A stretch of 64,000 bases of DNA from Sabellastarte sp. h YS-2021 (lineage: Eukaryota; Annelida; Polychaeta; Sabellida; Sabellidae): positions 94,893,721 through 94,957,720 of the forward strand of contig OZ024931.1 of the NCBI GenBank assembly GCA_964017235.1, given 5' to 3'. The position numbers and the translations under genes are program-made. This document shows positions 45,561-56,439 of this stretch, piece by piece. The notes beneath the pieces are model-generated. The model searched no databases. It saw nothing but the letters and a program-made list of their open reading frames with translations, and was not told the origin of the DNA. Numbering within the stretch: position 1 is the stretch's first letter; every line of letters begins with the position of its first letter.

Positions 45561-47235
45561 ATACTTAAGTTATGCCATCCAGATTAATCAGTCTAACGTA
45601 ATAGCGATAAAACAATGCATATCACTGCAACTTTACATAAAGTATGTATAGAAATCTAGCATAGAAATAGTATCGTATATGTACAGAAACACATACCTGT
45701 GTTAGTGTCTTCCGCCATTATATGCAAGGTAACAGCGAAGAAATGCAAAATTACAGTAAATCTTGCATATTTCTGATCACATGTCCACCAGCCATTTTGT
45801 AAACAGGAACTTTATAACTTTGACGTATCAGAAGCCTTGTTTCAAAAGTTTAGTACTGGGTACAAAATCTGACTCCAGGTAGTTCTGACATTTAAAAAGA
45901 ATTTGCTGAGTGATTGTGAATTTATTATTGAGTAAAATATTAAGAGTTGAGTTACATAGAGTTGAATGTACCTGTTTATATCACTTGACATTAAGTCTTG
46001 TTTGTACAAAGTGTGACATCCAAAAAAAACTGTAGTGATACTTTTTTTATTTTATCTAACTTTTACAAGTTTATTTGTACAAGTTGTGATTATTTAGGTG
46101 CTTAAATTCTTTTCAAGCTACGATTTTGTACAAATTGCACAATATGACATTATATATCCCATATATTGCTATATTGATGTAATAATGAGCGATCCTTATT
46201 CCCTCTTTCATTCAGTTACATCAACTAAATTGACGTTTTAACGGTTTAAATTTTAAAGATACATGGCTATTCATTAGACACAGGAACTTTAGGAAGTGCC
46301 TAGACTGAACGTATCACTTCATTACGGTGTACTGCAGGCTTTTTTCTGCATTTACTTGTTTAAAACTACATTAATCCAAGATGTGTTAACTAGCATTGTT
46401 GTAATGAGTTTATAAAATGTTAAAATCATGTGACAATAAAGAATTTCATTTGAGGAACGGACGGCTAGAAGGGGAGGTAAAGGAGGCTGTGCCTTAAAAT
46501 ATATCCATGAGAATTGTTGTTGGCCTTGAAAATCCTTGAAAAGACCTTGAATCCAGTTATCAAAATTCTGTGGGAACCCTGAAGCACCCTTTTATATTAT
46601 TTCATGCTAAGTTTTGCGCAGTATTGCCCACCTTGAGGCTTCAGTTGTGAACTTATCCATGGATCTCCAGTTTTTGTATCTGCTGACTCGCATATTTTTT
46701 TAGGCACCCAATGTTTGCTTTCGAAACCGTCACATTATCCTTATTGTCAATATATGTACTGGTTTCCTCTGCCCATAAAACTACACATCATGATATGACC
46801 CTATACGGTGTTGAAAGCAACTTTAAAACCCAAACAAATAAATATAGGGGAAGGAATAAAGGAATTATTGCTACAACCTATTTAATTCAGGCATGTTAAA
46901 GATTCTCAAATGTAAGTTTTCCCTTTATCTCCAAAGGATAAATTCAATGAAACCTAGATAAAACATCAATCCATTGCAAGATTCATTTTGAAGAATTATG
47001 TTCTTACAAGTTTTTCATTGACTGATTGTTTATCTTTGCATTGATAGGTAAAGATCTGATAGCAGTACAGAGCCATGGATGTAGACTGCCAAGTCAATAT
47101 AGAACAAAATACTCACACCAGTGGTTTGTCTCTCTGTTTTTTCTCGGCTGTAATTTTATATATTAACATATACATTTCAGCATCTTAGAATTTACAATGC
47201 TTTTGGATATTTTCAACAGTTTTTGGAGAATTATT
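45561..47235. other. No gene recognised (probable intron or intergenic)
   Basis: AT-rich. AATAAAG at 46436 follows a T/A-rich stretch. A 62-codon open frame at 46711-46896 lies just after a T-rich 'TTTTTTTAG' acceptor-like site (46695-46703), but has no supporting donor or motif, so I do not call it an exon. Confidence 0.35.
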
Positions 47236-47689
47236 GTATCCTCGGATGAAAGTCGGGGATACTTAGGATTCAGTACGGTCATACCGCCGCCGGGATTCCC
47301 TTTCGGATGGGATAACTTAAAAATATTTTAGTTAGACCTTTCAAATTTGGTATATATGGGCAATGCCACAAACGCTATTGTTTTGTGACCTTGACCTTCA
47401 ATTTCAATGTCACTAGTGGCCTCTTTAAGGTCAGATTTTTGCCATTTTTTAACATTTTGGCCCAGTTCTCATATACAGAAAGTCAGCTCATCCTATGGCT
47501 GGTATATACAATACATATATATATCTTCTGTAAGCATGTAGAAATTTGACCTTGAAGCTCTTCATTGAAGGTCACCCACAGACCGCCGAAGTACCTCACC
47601 GAGGCCATTTTTGGCCTTTTTGGAGATATTTTAACACTTAATGAAAAAAATATAGCTACCCTTCTCAAATTTACAGGATATATTCATAA

Positions 47690-48640
47690 CTATAAAATGT
47701 TACCTGGAAATATTTTATCTTCTTCATTTGAATCATTTCTTATATATTTCGCAGATTTTTGCCTCACAATGGTAACTAAACCTCTCCATGTCAAGTAATC
47801 TTGGGCTAGCACCCCTCTTTTCATCCAGATATTAAATGGTATTAGTTTATCATTGTCATAAAATAAATCACTAACAAACCACAGTCCGGCTTGAAACAAT
47901 CGATTATTGAAGTATTCCATTGGACTATTATCACCATATATGAAACTATTATACCATATTAAATGTGCATAACGATGACTGCTACTTGTGTTATTTTTGT
48001 CATTTGTAAACTCAATCCAGTTTAACAACATATCTTTATAGAACTGGGGAAGAATATGAAAGTTTGGAATCATTTGTTTTGAAAAATTACTTCTCAGAAA
48101 CAGATCCAAATTTGTCCCAACTGTTATTGTTTTGAGAAATGTTGCCCACAGCTAAGTGTTGCTTTTCAATAGCTCTAATACCCAAACTATTTTGTTAGCC
48201 TTATCAACTGTGTCAAAGTCATGCATACTATAACCTCCCTTGGTATAATGCTGCATAAAGATTTTTCTATTTACTTTTTCTGTTTGCCCGTTCCATATGA
48301 AACTGTATATCTTTTTGTTTATTTGTTGTTTGATTTTATCAGGTACATGTAAAACTTTACTTAAGTATATGAATTCGGATAATCCTAAAGTTTTAACTAT
48401 TAAAACTTTCCCTTTTAATGACAGATTTCTACCTTTCCACTGATTTAAAGTACAGTCTAGATTACTCAATGCAGAGGTAAAATTGAGGTTTTCCACTTCT
48501 TCTAAATTGTGACCAATATATATTCCAAAGAGTTTTACTGGTTTTGTTGTCCAATTTATGTCAAAGTAGTTATTTCCACTATCTTGATTTTCCTAACCAC
48601 AGACCTTGACTTTTCAATTGATTTATTTTTAAGCCTGAGA
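47690..48640 (-). pseudogene. Tx1-like LINE: RT thumb and C-terminal part
   Basis: The minus strand reads GLKIN..KS.GLWLG right after the expected catalytic box (broken stretch 48640-48500). The 48496-48152 frame follows: WKGRNLSLKGKVLIVKTLGL, SEFIYLSKVLHVP, KIYSFIWNG, GGYSMHDF. Then the 48109-47690 frame: FYKDMLLNWIEF, LIWYNSFI, WFVSDLFYD and DYLTWRGLV. This order is the post-RT region of L1/Tx1-type LINE ORF2. Stops and one frame break separate the pieces. Confidence 0.8.
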
Positions 48641-48645
48641 AAGTT

Positions 48646-49230
48646 TCAAAAAGTGAAACTTTTAACTGTAGGATTCCTGACTCGCCATATATCACACAGA
48701 TCAAATTGTGACATCAATTTGTTCAATGTTACTAAAGAGTTATCCTCAATTTTTTGGTTTATGCTTTGTTTATCTGTTAAACTCTGTATTATATTCCAAT
48801 CGCCACCTATAATTATATTGCTATTTTGATTTATGTCATATGTTCTCATAATGTTTGTCAGTTTTTCAAAATAATTCACTCTCTCATTGGCACTATTTGG
48901 CAAATAAACATTAAAGATATAAAATTCTTCACCTTTTATCTCTACCTGTAGTAGTATGTACCTTCCATTCACATCAACTTCTTTTTTTAATATTTTCAGA
49001 TCTAAGTTCTTATTTACTGTGATTAAGCATCCTCTGGAATGTTTTGTACCATGTCCACCTTCCCAGTCTCTTGTCCATTCATTTTCATTTTCTTCTAAAC
49101 TAAATGTTTCTTGAAAAAGAGTAATATCTGATTTAATTTCCTTTACCCAATTAAAAACTTTTAATCTTTTTGATTTGTCTCTTAGGCCTCTAATATTTAC
49201 TGATAAGAACTTACAGGACAAAGCTTGCAT
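48646..49230 (-). pseudogene. Tx1-like LINE: EEP endonuclease
   Basis: A 194-codon frame begins MQALSCKFLSVNIRGLRDKS, with IKSDITLFQETFS (catalytic QE), GRYILLQVEIKGEEFYIFNV, NVYLPN, GGDWNII (catalytic DWN) and CDIWRVRNP near the end, followed by SFTF. The SDH end of the domain and nearly all of RT are missing: the frame runs into GLKIN (RT thumb) within a few bases of 48640. This is a deletion of well over 1 kb of coding sequence with sharp edges. Confidence 0.85.
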
Positions 49231-49559
49231 GCTATCCCTACCTATTTTTTTTAATATTATCCATCTGTAAAAGATTATAGATATGTAACTGCCATTTACG
49301 TAACTTGCCTGAACGAAACAAGACCACTACAAGACAGAAATACACAACTGATACACAATACATTGTAATAAAAAAAAACAATCAATATAACAAATTACAA
49401 ACACTGTATGTTACTGTCAGACGCATCTCTAAGATACCCCTTTCTACTGGTGTACAATACATCGCTACTTCCTGGAAGTTATAAAAGCTACATTTAAGTA
49501 ATCAAAATTTTCAAAATACTGGCTCATGTTGATTATCTCTAGATGGCCTGCTGGACAGG

Positions 49560-50110
49560 AGATTATGTATGGCACAGGTCCATAGCTAAGTGAGTAATAG
49601 CACTGGTAGCTACTTTGAGTAAAGTGCTTATAACTCAAAAATGACTACATTTACAACATTTTGGTAAATTATGTTGTTCAGCTACTTTCTCCATGCCTAC
49701 AAGGTGGTAACTTTTTCAGAGGCCTGTCTACATGAGTAATAGCTATATTCAGTTTTAGCCATGACCAAAATGTGTGAATGATATTTTTCTTCATAACTGT
49801 TGGAGTTACAATAATTTTGTCATTATATGTTGTTCAGCTACTTTTTGATGCACAGTGTCATGGCAAATTGTCAGACCTGTAGGTCCATAGCTAACTGAGT
49901 AATAGCTATCTTGACAGTTCACCATTGAGTAAATCACTTATATCTGCAAACCTATTAAATTTAGAGTTTTTTTTGTCAAATATATTGTTCATGTACTTTT
50001 AAATGTACTCTGTCATGGCAAATTTTCAGAGCTGTAGGTTCATTGCTAACTGAGTAGTAGCTACTTTGACATTTCACCATTGGGTAAATCACTTATAGCT
50101 GGAAATCTGT
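49560..50110 (-). repeat. 155-like satellite, about 4 diverged units, inverted
   Basis: Units carry CATAGCTAACTGAGTAATAG, TATGTTGTTCAGCTACTTT and ATTGAGTAAATCACTTATA, the reverse complements of the family A 155-bp blocks. Spacing is about 150 bp (starts near 49580, 49735, 49885, 50040). Confidence 0.8.
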
Positions 50111-50239
50111 TGTACCTATCCTTACCAAGGTTTCAAGATATCTTCCCTGCTATGAAATCTTGCCTGGCTAACATTTGGTCCAGTTTGTTCAATTTGGTTG
50201 GTTGTTGTGGCAATGAATTTGAAAATCTGAGGTGACCAA

Positions 50240-50640
50240 ACTTAAAGGAGCCTGTATCTCCCTTATTATTGGTCGTAGAGGTTTTGGATGTGAAGACAAT
50301 TTATAGGAAATCATGTGCCCCGAATCTTTTGCTGGTTTCAGATTTGACCTTGGACCCTCATTCAAGGTCAGATGTGGTTCTTCATAATGGCCAATATCTT
50401 CCTTGTTATTGGTCGTTGAGGTTTTGGATGTGAAGACAACCTATAGGAAATCATGTGCCCCAAATCTTTTGGTGGGGTCAGATTTGACCTTAGATCCCTC
50501 CTTCAAGGTCGAATGTGGTCCTTGATACCTCTAATGGTCTATATCTCCCTTATTATTGGTCGTAGAGGTTTTCGATGTGAAGACAACTTATAGGAAATCA
50601 TATGACCCGAATCTTTGTGGTTAGATTTGACATAATACTC
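50240..50640 (-). repeat. 147-like satellite, about 2.7 diverged units, inverted
   Basis: Units carry TATCTCCCTTATTATTGGTC, TATAGGAAATCATGTG and CCTCCTTCAAGGTC, the reverse complement of the 146-bp monomer. They lie directly after the 155-like array, so the array pair is kept in the inverted order. Confidence 0.8.
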
Positions 50641-50702
50641 TGTATTTCACGCTTCAACCATGTCCCGTCCGGGGATACACTGCGTCAAGACGCAATCTCT
50701 AG

Positions 50703-51224
50703 TTTCTTTGTCATTTCAGGAAATTTGTGTAATGGTAGTATAATATCTTTTGGATCTTAAATCCTGAGTCACCAGGGAAGTTGTATTCTCCCAGCACAGG
50801 TACTTCGTAAATTGGTTGTTAACATAGCTTCTTTGTGTTTCTTGTGCTTACATATATATGCATCGATTGTCCAATATTTCAACTCTAATTAAGCTTGTTT
50901 GTGTATGGGAGACCTTCAGGTTCCGCCGGCTCCGCATTTTGTTTTCCTTATAACTCTGTAACCGTTAGGCGGATTCTTTTCAAATTTGGCAGGTTTAGGC
51001 AGTAGTCTTGGGGAATTTTTTTGAATATGCTGCAGTGACATTTCAACCAATCAGAGAGGTCACATGACCAAAAATGTCTTTTTTCGATGGGGAAGCTTGT
51101 CCGGATGATAACTTGAAAGGAATTTTATCAATTCACCTGAAACGTGGCAAATACATTCATTCTATTAAAATCTTGAAATCATTAGATTTTGGCATTGATT
51201 GGTTAAGAAATTAACGATTAATTA
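50703..51224. other. No gene; transposon-like sequence
   Basis: Contains AGGTTCCGCCGGCTCCGC and 'TTATAACTCTGTAACCGTTA', the style of leader seen next to the satellites here, but no boundary pair can be set. Confidence 0.35.
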
Positions 51225-51777
51225 ATCATTATAAATTTTCCAAATAAGGAAAATACAAAAATGCTTATATCTCGAAAACCGTGCTAGATAGAGCGATTTC
51301 GACGAAATTTTTGACCCAAAGGGTATCTCTGCGGAGTAGTTATCCCAATTTTCAAAAAAATTTTCTCTTGCCAAAAATGGCGGCCATTTTGAATTTTTGA
51401 ATTTTTCGCAAAAATTGCAAAACACAAAAATTCTTATATCTCGAAAACCGTGCTATATGGAGCGAACTCAACAAAATTTTTGACCTGCTGGGTATCTCTG
51501 CAGAGTAGGCATGCCAATTTTCAAAATATTTTTTGTCTCGCCAAATATAGCGGACATTTTTAATTTTTTAATTTTTTGCAAAACACAAAAATGCTTATAT
51601 CTTGAAAACCGTGCTAGATAGAGCAGACTGCGCTGACTTTGGTTGCCACAACAGTATAAGGTTAGAAACGAAGCGTTTTCTTAATACTTTAGCACTCACC
51701 TTTATATCCTTTTCGGGACGCTTTGTTTTTGCTATGCAAAAACATTATCTTTTTTTTTTGCGAGCGATCCTCTAGTT
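51225..51777 (-). mobile_element. Inverted, diverged family E-type element end
   Basis: The array at 51240-51640 has ~160-bp units (CTTATATCTCGAAAACCGTG, AGATAGAGCGATTTCGACG, AATGGCGGCCATTTTGAAT). The right side reads GGGACGCTTTGTTTTTGCT ... GCGATCCTCTAG, the reverse complement of the family E 5' end (CTAGAGGA ... AAGCGTCCC). This shared CTAGAGGA is what places the left end of the 20362 element. Confidence 0.7.
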
Positions 51778-51982
51778 AAAGAATTTAAATGCAATTTTTA
51801 CACATTTTAAAGAAATTGGAGCCTTAGGAAGCTGATTGTTTCAAAGTAAAGGAATTAAAAATAACAATGTTATTCACATTGAACCAGGACAATTCCATAG
51901 ATTTTAGTTTATGCAGCTGGTGTGACTATATTTATATTCACCAGAACATAGTTGTGTAAAATCTTCTCTTTGTTCTGTTCAG

Positions 51983-52149
51983 ATGAAGTGTTCACAGAAG
52001 ATCTGCAGGTCATGTCTCACACAGGAGTTAATGCTCACCTTCCCAGTAAAGATCCCAGTCTCTCATGGCAGGCTCTGCAAACGCTTGACCGCAGGAAACA
52101 AGCTGCAACTCTACGATACAGAAAGTCCACAAAAAAGCGTAATACAGCG
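51983..52149 (+). CDS. Host-gene exon A (unidentified protein)
   Basis: A pyrimidine-rich acceptor (TTCTCTTTGTTCTGTTCAG) precedes it and a donor GTAAAT follows GCG at 52150. The 167-bp exon starts in phase with two bases completing a codon and then reads 55 codons without a stop: EVFTEDLQVMSHTGVNAHLP, SWQALQTLDRRKQAATLRYR, then a basic KSTKKRN end. Composition is more GC-rich and less repetitive than its surroundings. The end phase is 0, matching exon B. I cannot identify the protein; an alternative is a retained fragment of a processed gene, which the intact splice signals make unlikely. Confidence 0.72.
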
Positions 52150-53038
52150 GTAAATATTTTTAAAGTTTAATTGCATGATTTGTGCCTTGCAATCTGGTGT
52201 ATATATTTTAACCATTGTGGTATTATAGCAAAATGGTGCTTGATGTGTCTGAAATTATGTTGTTGATTCAGATGACACTGTACTACTTTACAGTTTATGT
52301 ATATGTGTGGTTTTCAGAATATGTGTGATTTAACGCTCGAACGATGGGAGAGGGTTGTTGTGATCATTTTTGTTCTCTTATTCTGTCTGTGCACCTTCTT
52401 GCCCTTATAACTCAAAAACTGTAACAATCAAGGTCAAATTTGGTGTGCCGATACTTCATGGGGTACACACAGATTCCTCCAAATTTCTTGAAATTTGGGT
52501 GAAAATTAAAGTCAGGAGACAGATTTTCTAATGTTTAATCGGGCATATACAGGGAAATCTGCTTCTCTTTGTCACATACATAATTCAATTATCACACAGA
52601 TTGGTTAGCCTACAAGTTTTACCAAAAATGCGCCTTTCAAAAAATCTTTTAAGTCATTGTCTGAAATAAATAAATATCTCACTGTTTGGGTGTTCTTCTT
52701 TTTTCAGTTTTTCCCTCTCTACCATATAAATAAGGACATGTTTTCCCCTTTTCAATAAACTGATCAGCTTTGCCATTGGGTCTCCCCCACTGTTTTTTTC
52801 CGTAGGTGTATGTGATTTATTTTGATTTATTGGTATGAAGCAGAAAATTCTAATGTAAAACAAAACCTTTAGTGTATACACCCCGGTAAACAGGATCTCT
52901 ATTGTACTTATAGTGTAAGAGATCGGTACAAGACTGGTACTTTAAAAGTTGTCTATGTCTCCAATCTTTACAATCTAGAATATATATAAAAATATATATA
53001 TTTTAATTTCATTAATACATCTTACCTAATAAATAATT
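52150..53038. other. Intron sequence with transposon relic
   Basis: No exon seen. Near 52320-52500 there is an old Helentron-like leader (GCTCGAACGATGGGAGAGGG, TTATAACTCAAAAACTGTAA, AAATTTGGTGTGCCG). Further on only AT-rich DNA. Confidence 0.4.
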
Positions 53039-54843
53039 GTATCCACCGGAAGCATCCGGTGGATACTTTGGTTTAGCGTCCGCTACGCCGCCGCGCGTAG
53101 AGAGATTTTGAGCATTAACGCTCTAACAGGAAAACAACAGCAGCTAGGTTCACCAAATTTGCAGGATATCTTCATTGGGGGGTAAGCTTCTCTGGGAAGG
53201 AAAATAGCCTCATTCTGAAAAACAAGATGGCCGCCACAGGCATTTCTTTGAAAATAATCTACATTTTTCTACTGGCTGTTCCTCATAGGTAGAAGGTTGA
53301 ATCTCTTCATAGGTGATATGTATGACACATATACATGTCCTCTACAACCTTGGATACATTTGACCTTGAAGCTCCTAATTCAAGGTCATCCACGGAGTGC
53401 CGAAGTAACCCACATAGCGGACTTTAAAAGTGCCTATATCTCCCTTATTATTGGTCCTAGAGGTTTGCAATGTGAAGCCAAGCTATAGGAAATCATGTGC
53501 TGCGAATCTTCTGATGTGGTCAGATTTGACCTTGGACCCCTCCTTCAAGGTCAAACAAGGATAGCCAAACTTAAAAGTGCTTATAACTCGCTTATTATCG
53601 ATCCTAGAGGTTTGGGATGGTAAACCAGCATATAGGAAATCATGGGCTGGGAATCTTCTGGCGTGGTTGGATTTGACCTTGGGCCCCACCTTCAAGGTCA
53701 AACGAGGACAGCCAAACTTAAAAGTGCTTATAACTCGCTTATTATTGGTCCTAGAGGTTTGGGATGGTAAACCAGCATATAGGAAATCATTGGCTGGGAA
53801 TCTTCTGGTGTGGTCGGATTTGACCTTGGGCCCCTCCTTCAAGGTCAAACGAGGATAGCCAAAGGTAAAAGTGCCTATAACTCTCTTATTATTGGTCCTA
53901 GAGGTTTGGGATGGTAAACCAACATATAGAAAATCATGGGCTGGGAATCTTCTGGTATGGTCGGATTTTACCTTGGGCCCCTCATTCAAGGTCAAACGAG
54001 GATAGCCAAAGGTAAAAGTGCCTATAACTCGCTTATTATTGGTCCTAGAGGATTGGGATACTAAACCAACCTATAGGAAATCATGGGCTGGGAATCTTCT
54101 GGCGTGGTCGGATTTGACCTTGGGCCCCTTCTTCAAGGTCAAATGAGGACAGCCAAACTTAAAAGCGTTTATAACTCGCTTATTATTGCTCCTAGATGTT
54201 TGGGATGGTAAACCAACATATAGGAAATCATGCACTGGGAATCTTGTGGTGTGGTCGGATTTGACCTTGGGCCCCTCCTTCAAGGTCAAAGGAGGATAGC
54301 CAAACATAAAAGTGCTTATAACTCGCTTATTATTGGTCCAAGAGGTTTGGGATGGTAAACCAACATATAGGAAATCATGGGCTGGGAATCTTGTGGTGTG
54401 GTCGGATTTGACCTTGGGCCCCTCCTTCAAGGTCAAATGAGGATAGCCAAACATAAAAGTGCTTATAACTCGCTTATTATTGGTCCTAGAGGTTTGGGAC
54501 GGTAAACCAACATATTTGAAATCATGGGCTGGGAATCTTGTGGTGAGGTCGGATTTGACCTTGGGCCCCTCATTCAAGGTCAAACGAGGCCAGCCAAACT
54601 TAAAAGTGCTTATAACTCGCTTATTTTTGGTCCTAGAGGTTTGGGATGGTAAACCAGCATATAGAAAATCATGGGCTGGGAATCTTCTGGTGTGGTCGGA
54701 TTTGACCTTGGGCCCCTCCCTCAAGGTCAAATGAGGATAGCCAAAACTGAAAGTGCTTATAACTCGCTTATTATTGGTCCTAGAGGTTTTGGTGCATTGC
54801 CTTTACGGTGGATACAATTTGCATCGGTTCTCCGATGCGCTAG
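53039..54843 (+). mobile_element. Helitron2-like non-autonomous element with complete ends
   Basis: The 5' end has a perfect 11-bp stem GTATCCACCGG / CCGGTGGATAC (53039-53066). The 3' end has the inverse CGGTGGATAC (54806-54815), a perfect 7-bp stem GCATCGG-TTCT-CCGATGC (54821-54838), then GCTAG. These are textbook asymmetric inverted repeats plus terminal hairpin. About 380 bp of leader precede ten 147-bp units. No protein coding. The ends resemble those of the 47236 element (GTATCC ... GGATAC, hairpin, CTAG), so the two are related families. Confidence 0.85.
53420..54790 (-). repeat. 147-bp satellite, about 10 units, inverted relative to family A
   Basis: Units lie at strict 147-bp spacing (AAAAGTGC landmarks at 53724, 53871 and 54018). 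They are the reverse complement of the family A 146-bp monomer (GCTTATAACTCGCTTATTAT, GAAATCATGGGCTGGGAATC, CCCCTCCTTCAAGGTCAAA). Because 147 is a multiple of three, the minus strand stays open over many units in one frame (54730-54071 and 53995-53483), but the product is purely repeat-derived. Confidence 0.92.
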
Positions 54844-55510
54844 GTCTAGTTTGCTTTACCGGGCAGCGTAGACCTGCCAACCAAACAGCAGAAAAAGATG
54901 CCCTGTGTTTTCACCGGCAGGCAGGTCCAGTAGTGTGTGCATTCGCTAGATGGTGTGTCGTACTTCCTTCCAGTCTAGACAGCGTGTCGTCATAGCATCT
55001 TTTTCATTTGGCGTGTGAGCAGTTTTCAAAAACTCTCAATTTTCAACAGTATTCAGCTATTTTACAAAGAAAAACAAGTATTATCTAATATCTACTAATG
55101 TTTATTTATAGAAGCAGTTTTCATCGTCTTTTGTTGGCCAGCTCTGCGAATCATGTAGATATATTGAGATGAACTTTGACCCCACGGCTGTGAAGGTATT
55201 TGTTTAAAAAGGCATAAGTACCTTTGTATATTGCATGCTACCAGCCCCTTTTTGTTGGTTCTACAAAGAACTAATGTTTCCTGCCAACGTCACATTAAAA
55301 AGACCTTTTAGAAAAGTTTCTTTCACATCTACAGCCTACAGTTAATGCATTATCCTCTTCATCTCCAGCAAATGCTGTAAGTGGCAAGTCACTTGCGAGA
55401 TTTTAACAGATTTCCTGTGTTCAACTATCCACCAGCAAATACTGTCAGCAGCTATCACTTGCAAGAAATTGGTATTTTAAAGGAGGAAACAATGTACTGG
55501 CCTCAACACA
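54844..55510. other. No gene recognised
   Basis: Starts with ACCTGCC / GGCAGGT inverted words near 54872 and 54920. Otherwise there is no exon, array or motif; it may include the decayed 5' region of the DIRS-like element that follows. Confidence 0.3.
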
Positions 55511-55556
55511 AAAGTTAAGTAGCATTGACCAGCATTAGTACTTGGATGGGTGACCA
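55511..55556 (+). ncRNA. 5S rRNA-like fragment
   Basis: AAGTTAAGTAGCATTGACCA then GCATTAGTACTTGGATGGGT + GACC matches the internal part of 5S rRNA, including A-box-like AGTTAAGTAGC and C-box-like GGATGGGTGACC. The 5' and 3' thirds of 5S are not recognisable. It is either a 5S pseudogene fragment or the promoter core of a 5S-derived SINE. Confidence 0.7.
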
Positions 55557-55728
55557 GTTATTTTGAAAAAGACTTTTTTACTGGCTATTCTTCTCTACCT
55601 AGCAAATACATGAATAGCACAGTAGTGGCTTCACTGAATCTTTCCTGGTCATGTGACTACTAACAGACCACCAATTCTACTAACAGCTCATTTGAATAAT
55701 AATAGCCAGATCACTTGATCTTCAGGTT

Positions 55729-56390
55729 TGTCATCTACTAGACCAGTATCCAGACCCATCTCCCAAGAAACCCTGAGGAAGTCAGAGAAGGCAGTCAAAG
55801 AATTCAGTTATATATGTAATCACGGGTTTAACAGGTGTCTGACCAGAGTACAGGATGCTATGTAGACACAGCTGACAGTCATCCAAGGTGACCAGAAGAC
55901 AGGAAAGTCGTCCAGTGTCCCGACTGCCATGGATGGACAACAGTACCTTATGGACTTGAATCAGAGCATCAGTCTAGCAATGACCGAGACTATACAACAC
56001 CTGTCTGACTGTGTTTTTGTATCTATGGCTAATGTCACATTGGCAAGAAGAGACTCATATCTAGACCACCTGAGATCCGGCATTAAAACAGGACACTTTG
56101 AATGCTCTCAGAACTGCTCCATTGCACATGGCCACTCTCTTACCAGGCAGTACTGTTAAGAAGGCAAAGACATAGCATAGTTTTGAAGACAAGAGCTACT
56201 CTGGTTCATCTTCTCATAAGAAGTCACATTATCACCCTTACAAGAAATCCAGCATATCTTCCCAAGAAAGCTGCCGGTCCGACCGACCAGCATGGAAGAG
56301 TATCAACCATGGCCACAGCAAGAAAGGTTGGGGCAAGTCATCCAACTAAACCTCCTGACCGGCCAAGGGTTATAAATGACAGTTAGTGTA
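55729..56390 (+). pseudogene. DIRS-like element 2: Gag (ORF1) part
   Basis: Reads PISQETLRKSEKAVKEFSYI, CNHGFNRCLTRVQDAM, then a stop, then the 55929-56157 frame with ISLAMTETIQHLSDCVFV, SMANVTLARRDSYLDHLRSG. LARRDSYL is the signature of DIRS-type ORF1 proteins. Downstream frames are broken; a Ser/His/Lys-rich stretch near 56200-56340 corresponds to the basic C-terminus. Confidence 0.82.
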
Positions 56391-56439
56391 TAGCTCTAGT
56401 GTATGTGTAATGTAGGACTCCATAGATTTCAAGGACACC

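Larger units (their letters stand above)
47236..50702 (+). mobile_element. Helitron2-like non-autonomous element with complete ends, split by a LINE
   Basis: The 5' end is GTATCCTCGGATGAAAGTCG + GGGATAC. The 3' end has the inverted CCGGGGATAC (50669-50678), then a TGCGTC-AA-GACGCA hairpin (50681-50694) and ATCTCTAG, i.e. CTAG at 50699-50702. Asymmetric inverted repeats with a hairpin beyond the 3' one are the Helitron2/Helentron signature; the CTRR-like end recalls Helitron1. The interior has a 155-like array and a 147-like array, both inverted relative to family A. A Tx1-like LINE occupies 47690-49250. Confidence 0.75.

Noticed and set aside
46711..46896. Third host exon upstream of exon A
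   Set aside because: An acceptor-like TTTTTTTAG precedes it, but no good donor in phase and no recognisable protein sequence; composition is like the surrounding intron.
53483..54730. 219- and 170-codon minus-strand genes
   Set aside because: They are in-register translations of 147-bp satellite units; no start context, splice signal or non-repeat sequence supports a gene. Kept only as a finding on the open frame.
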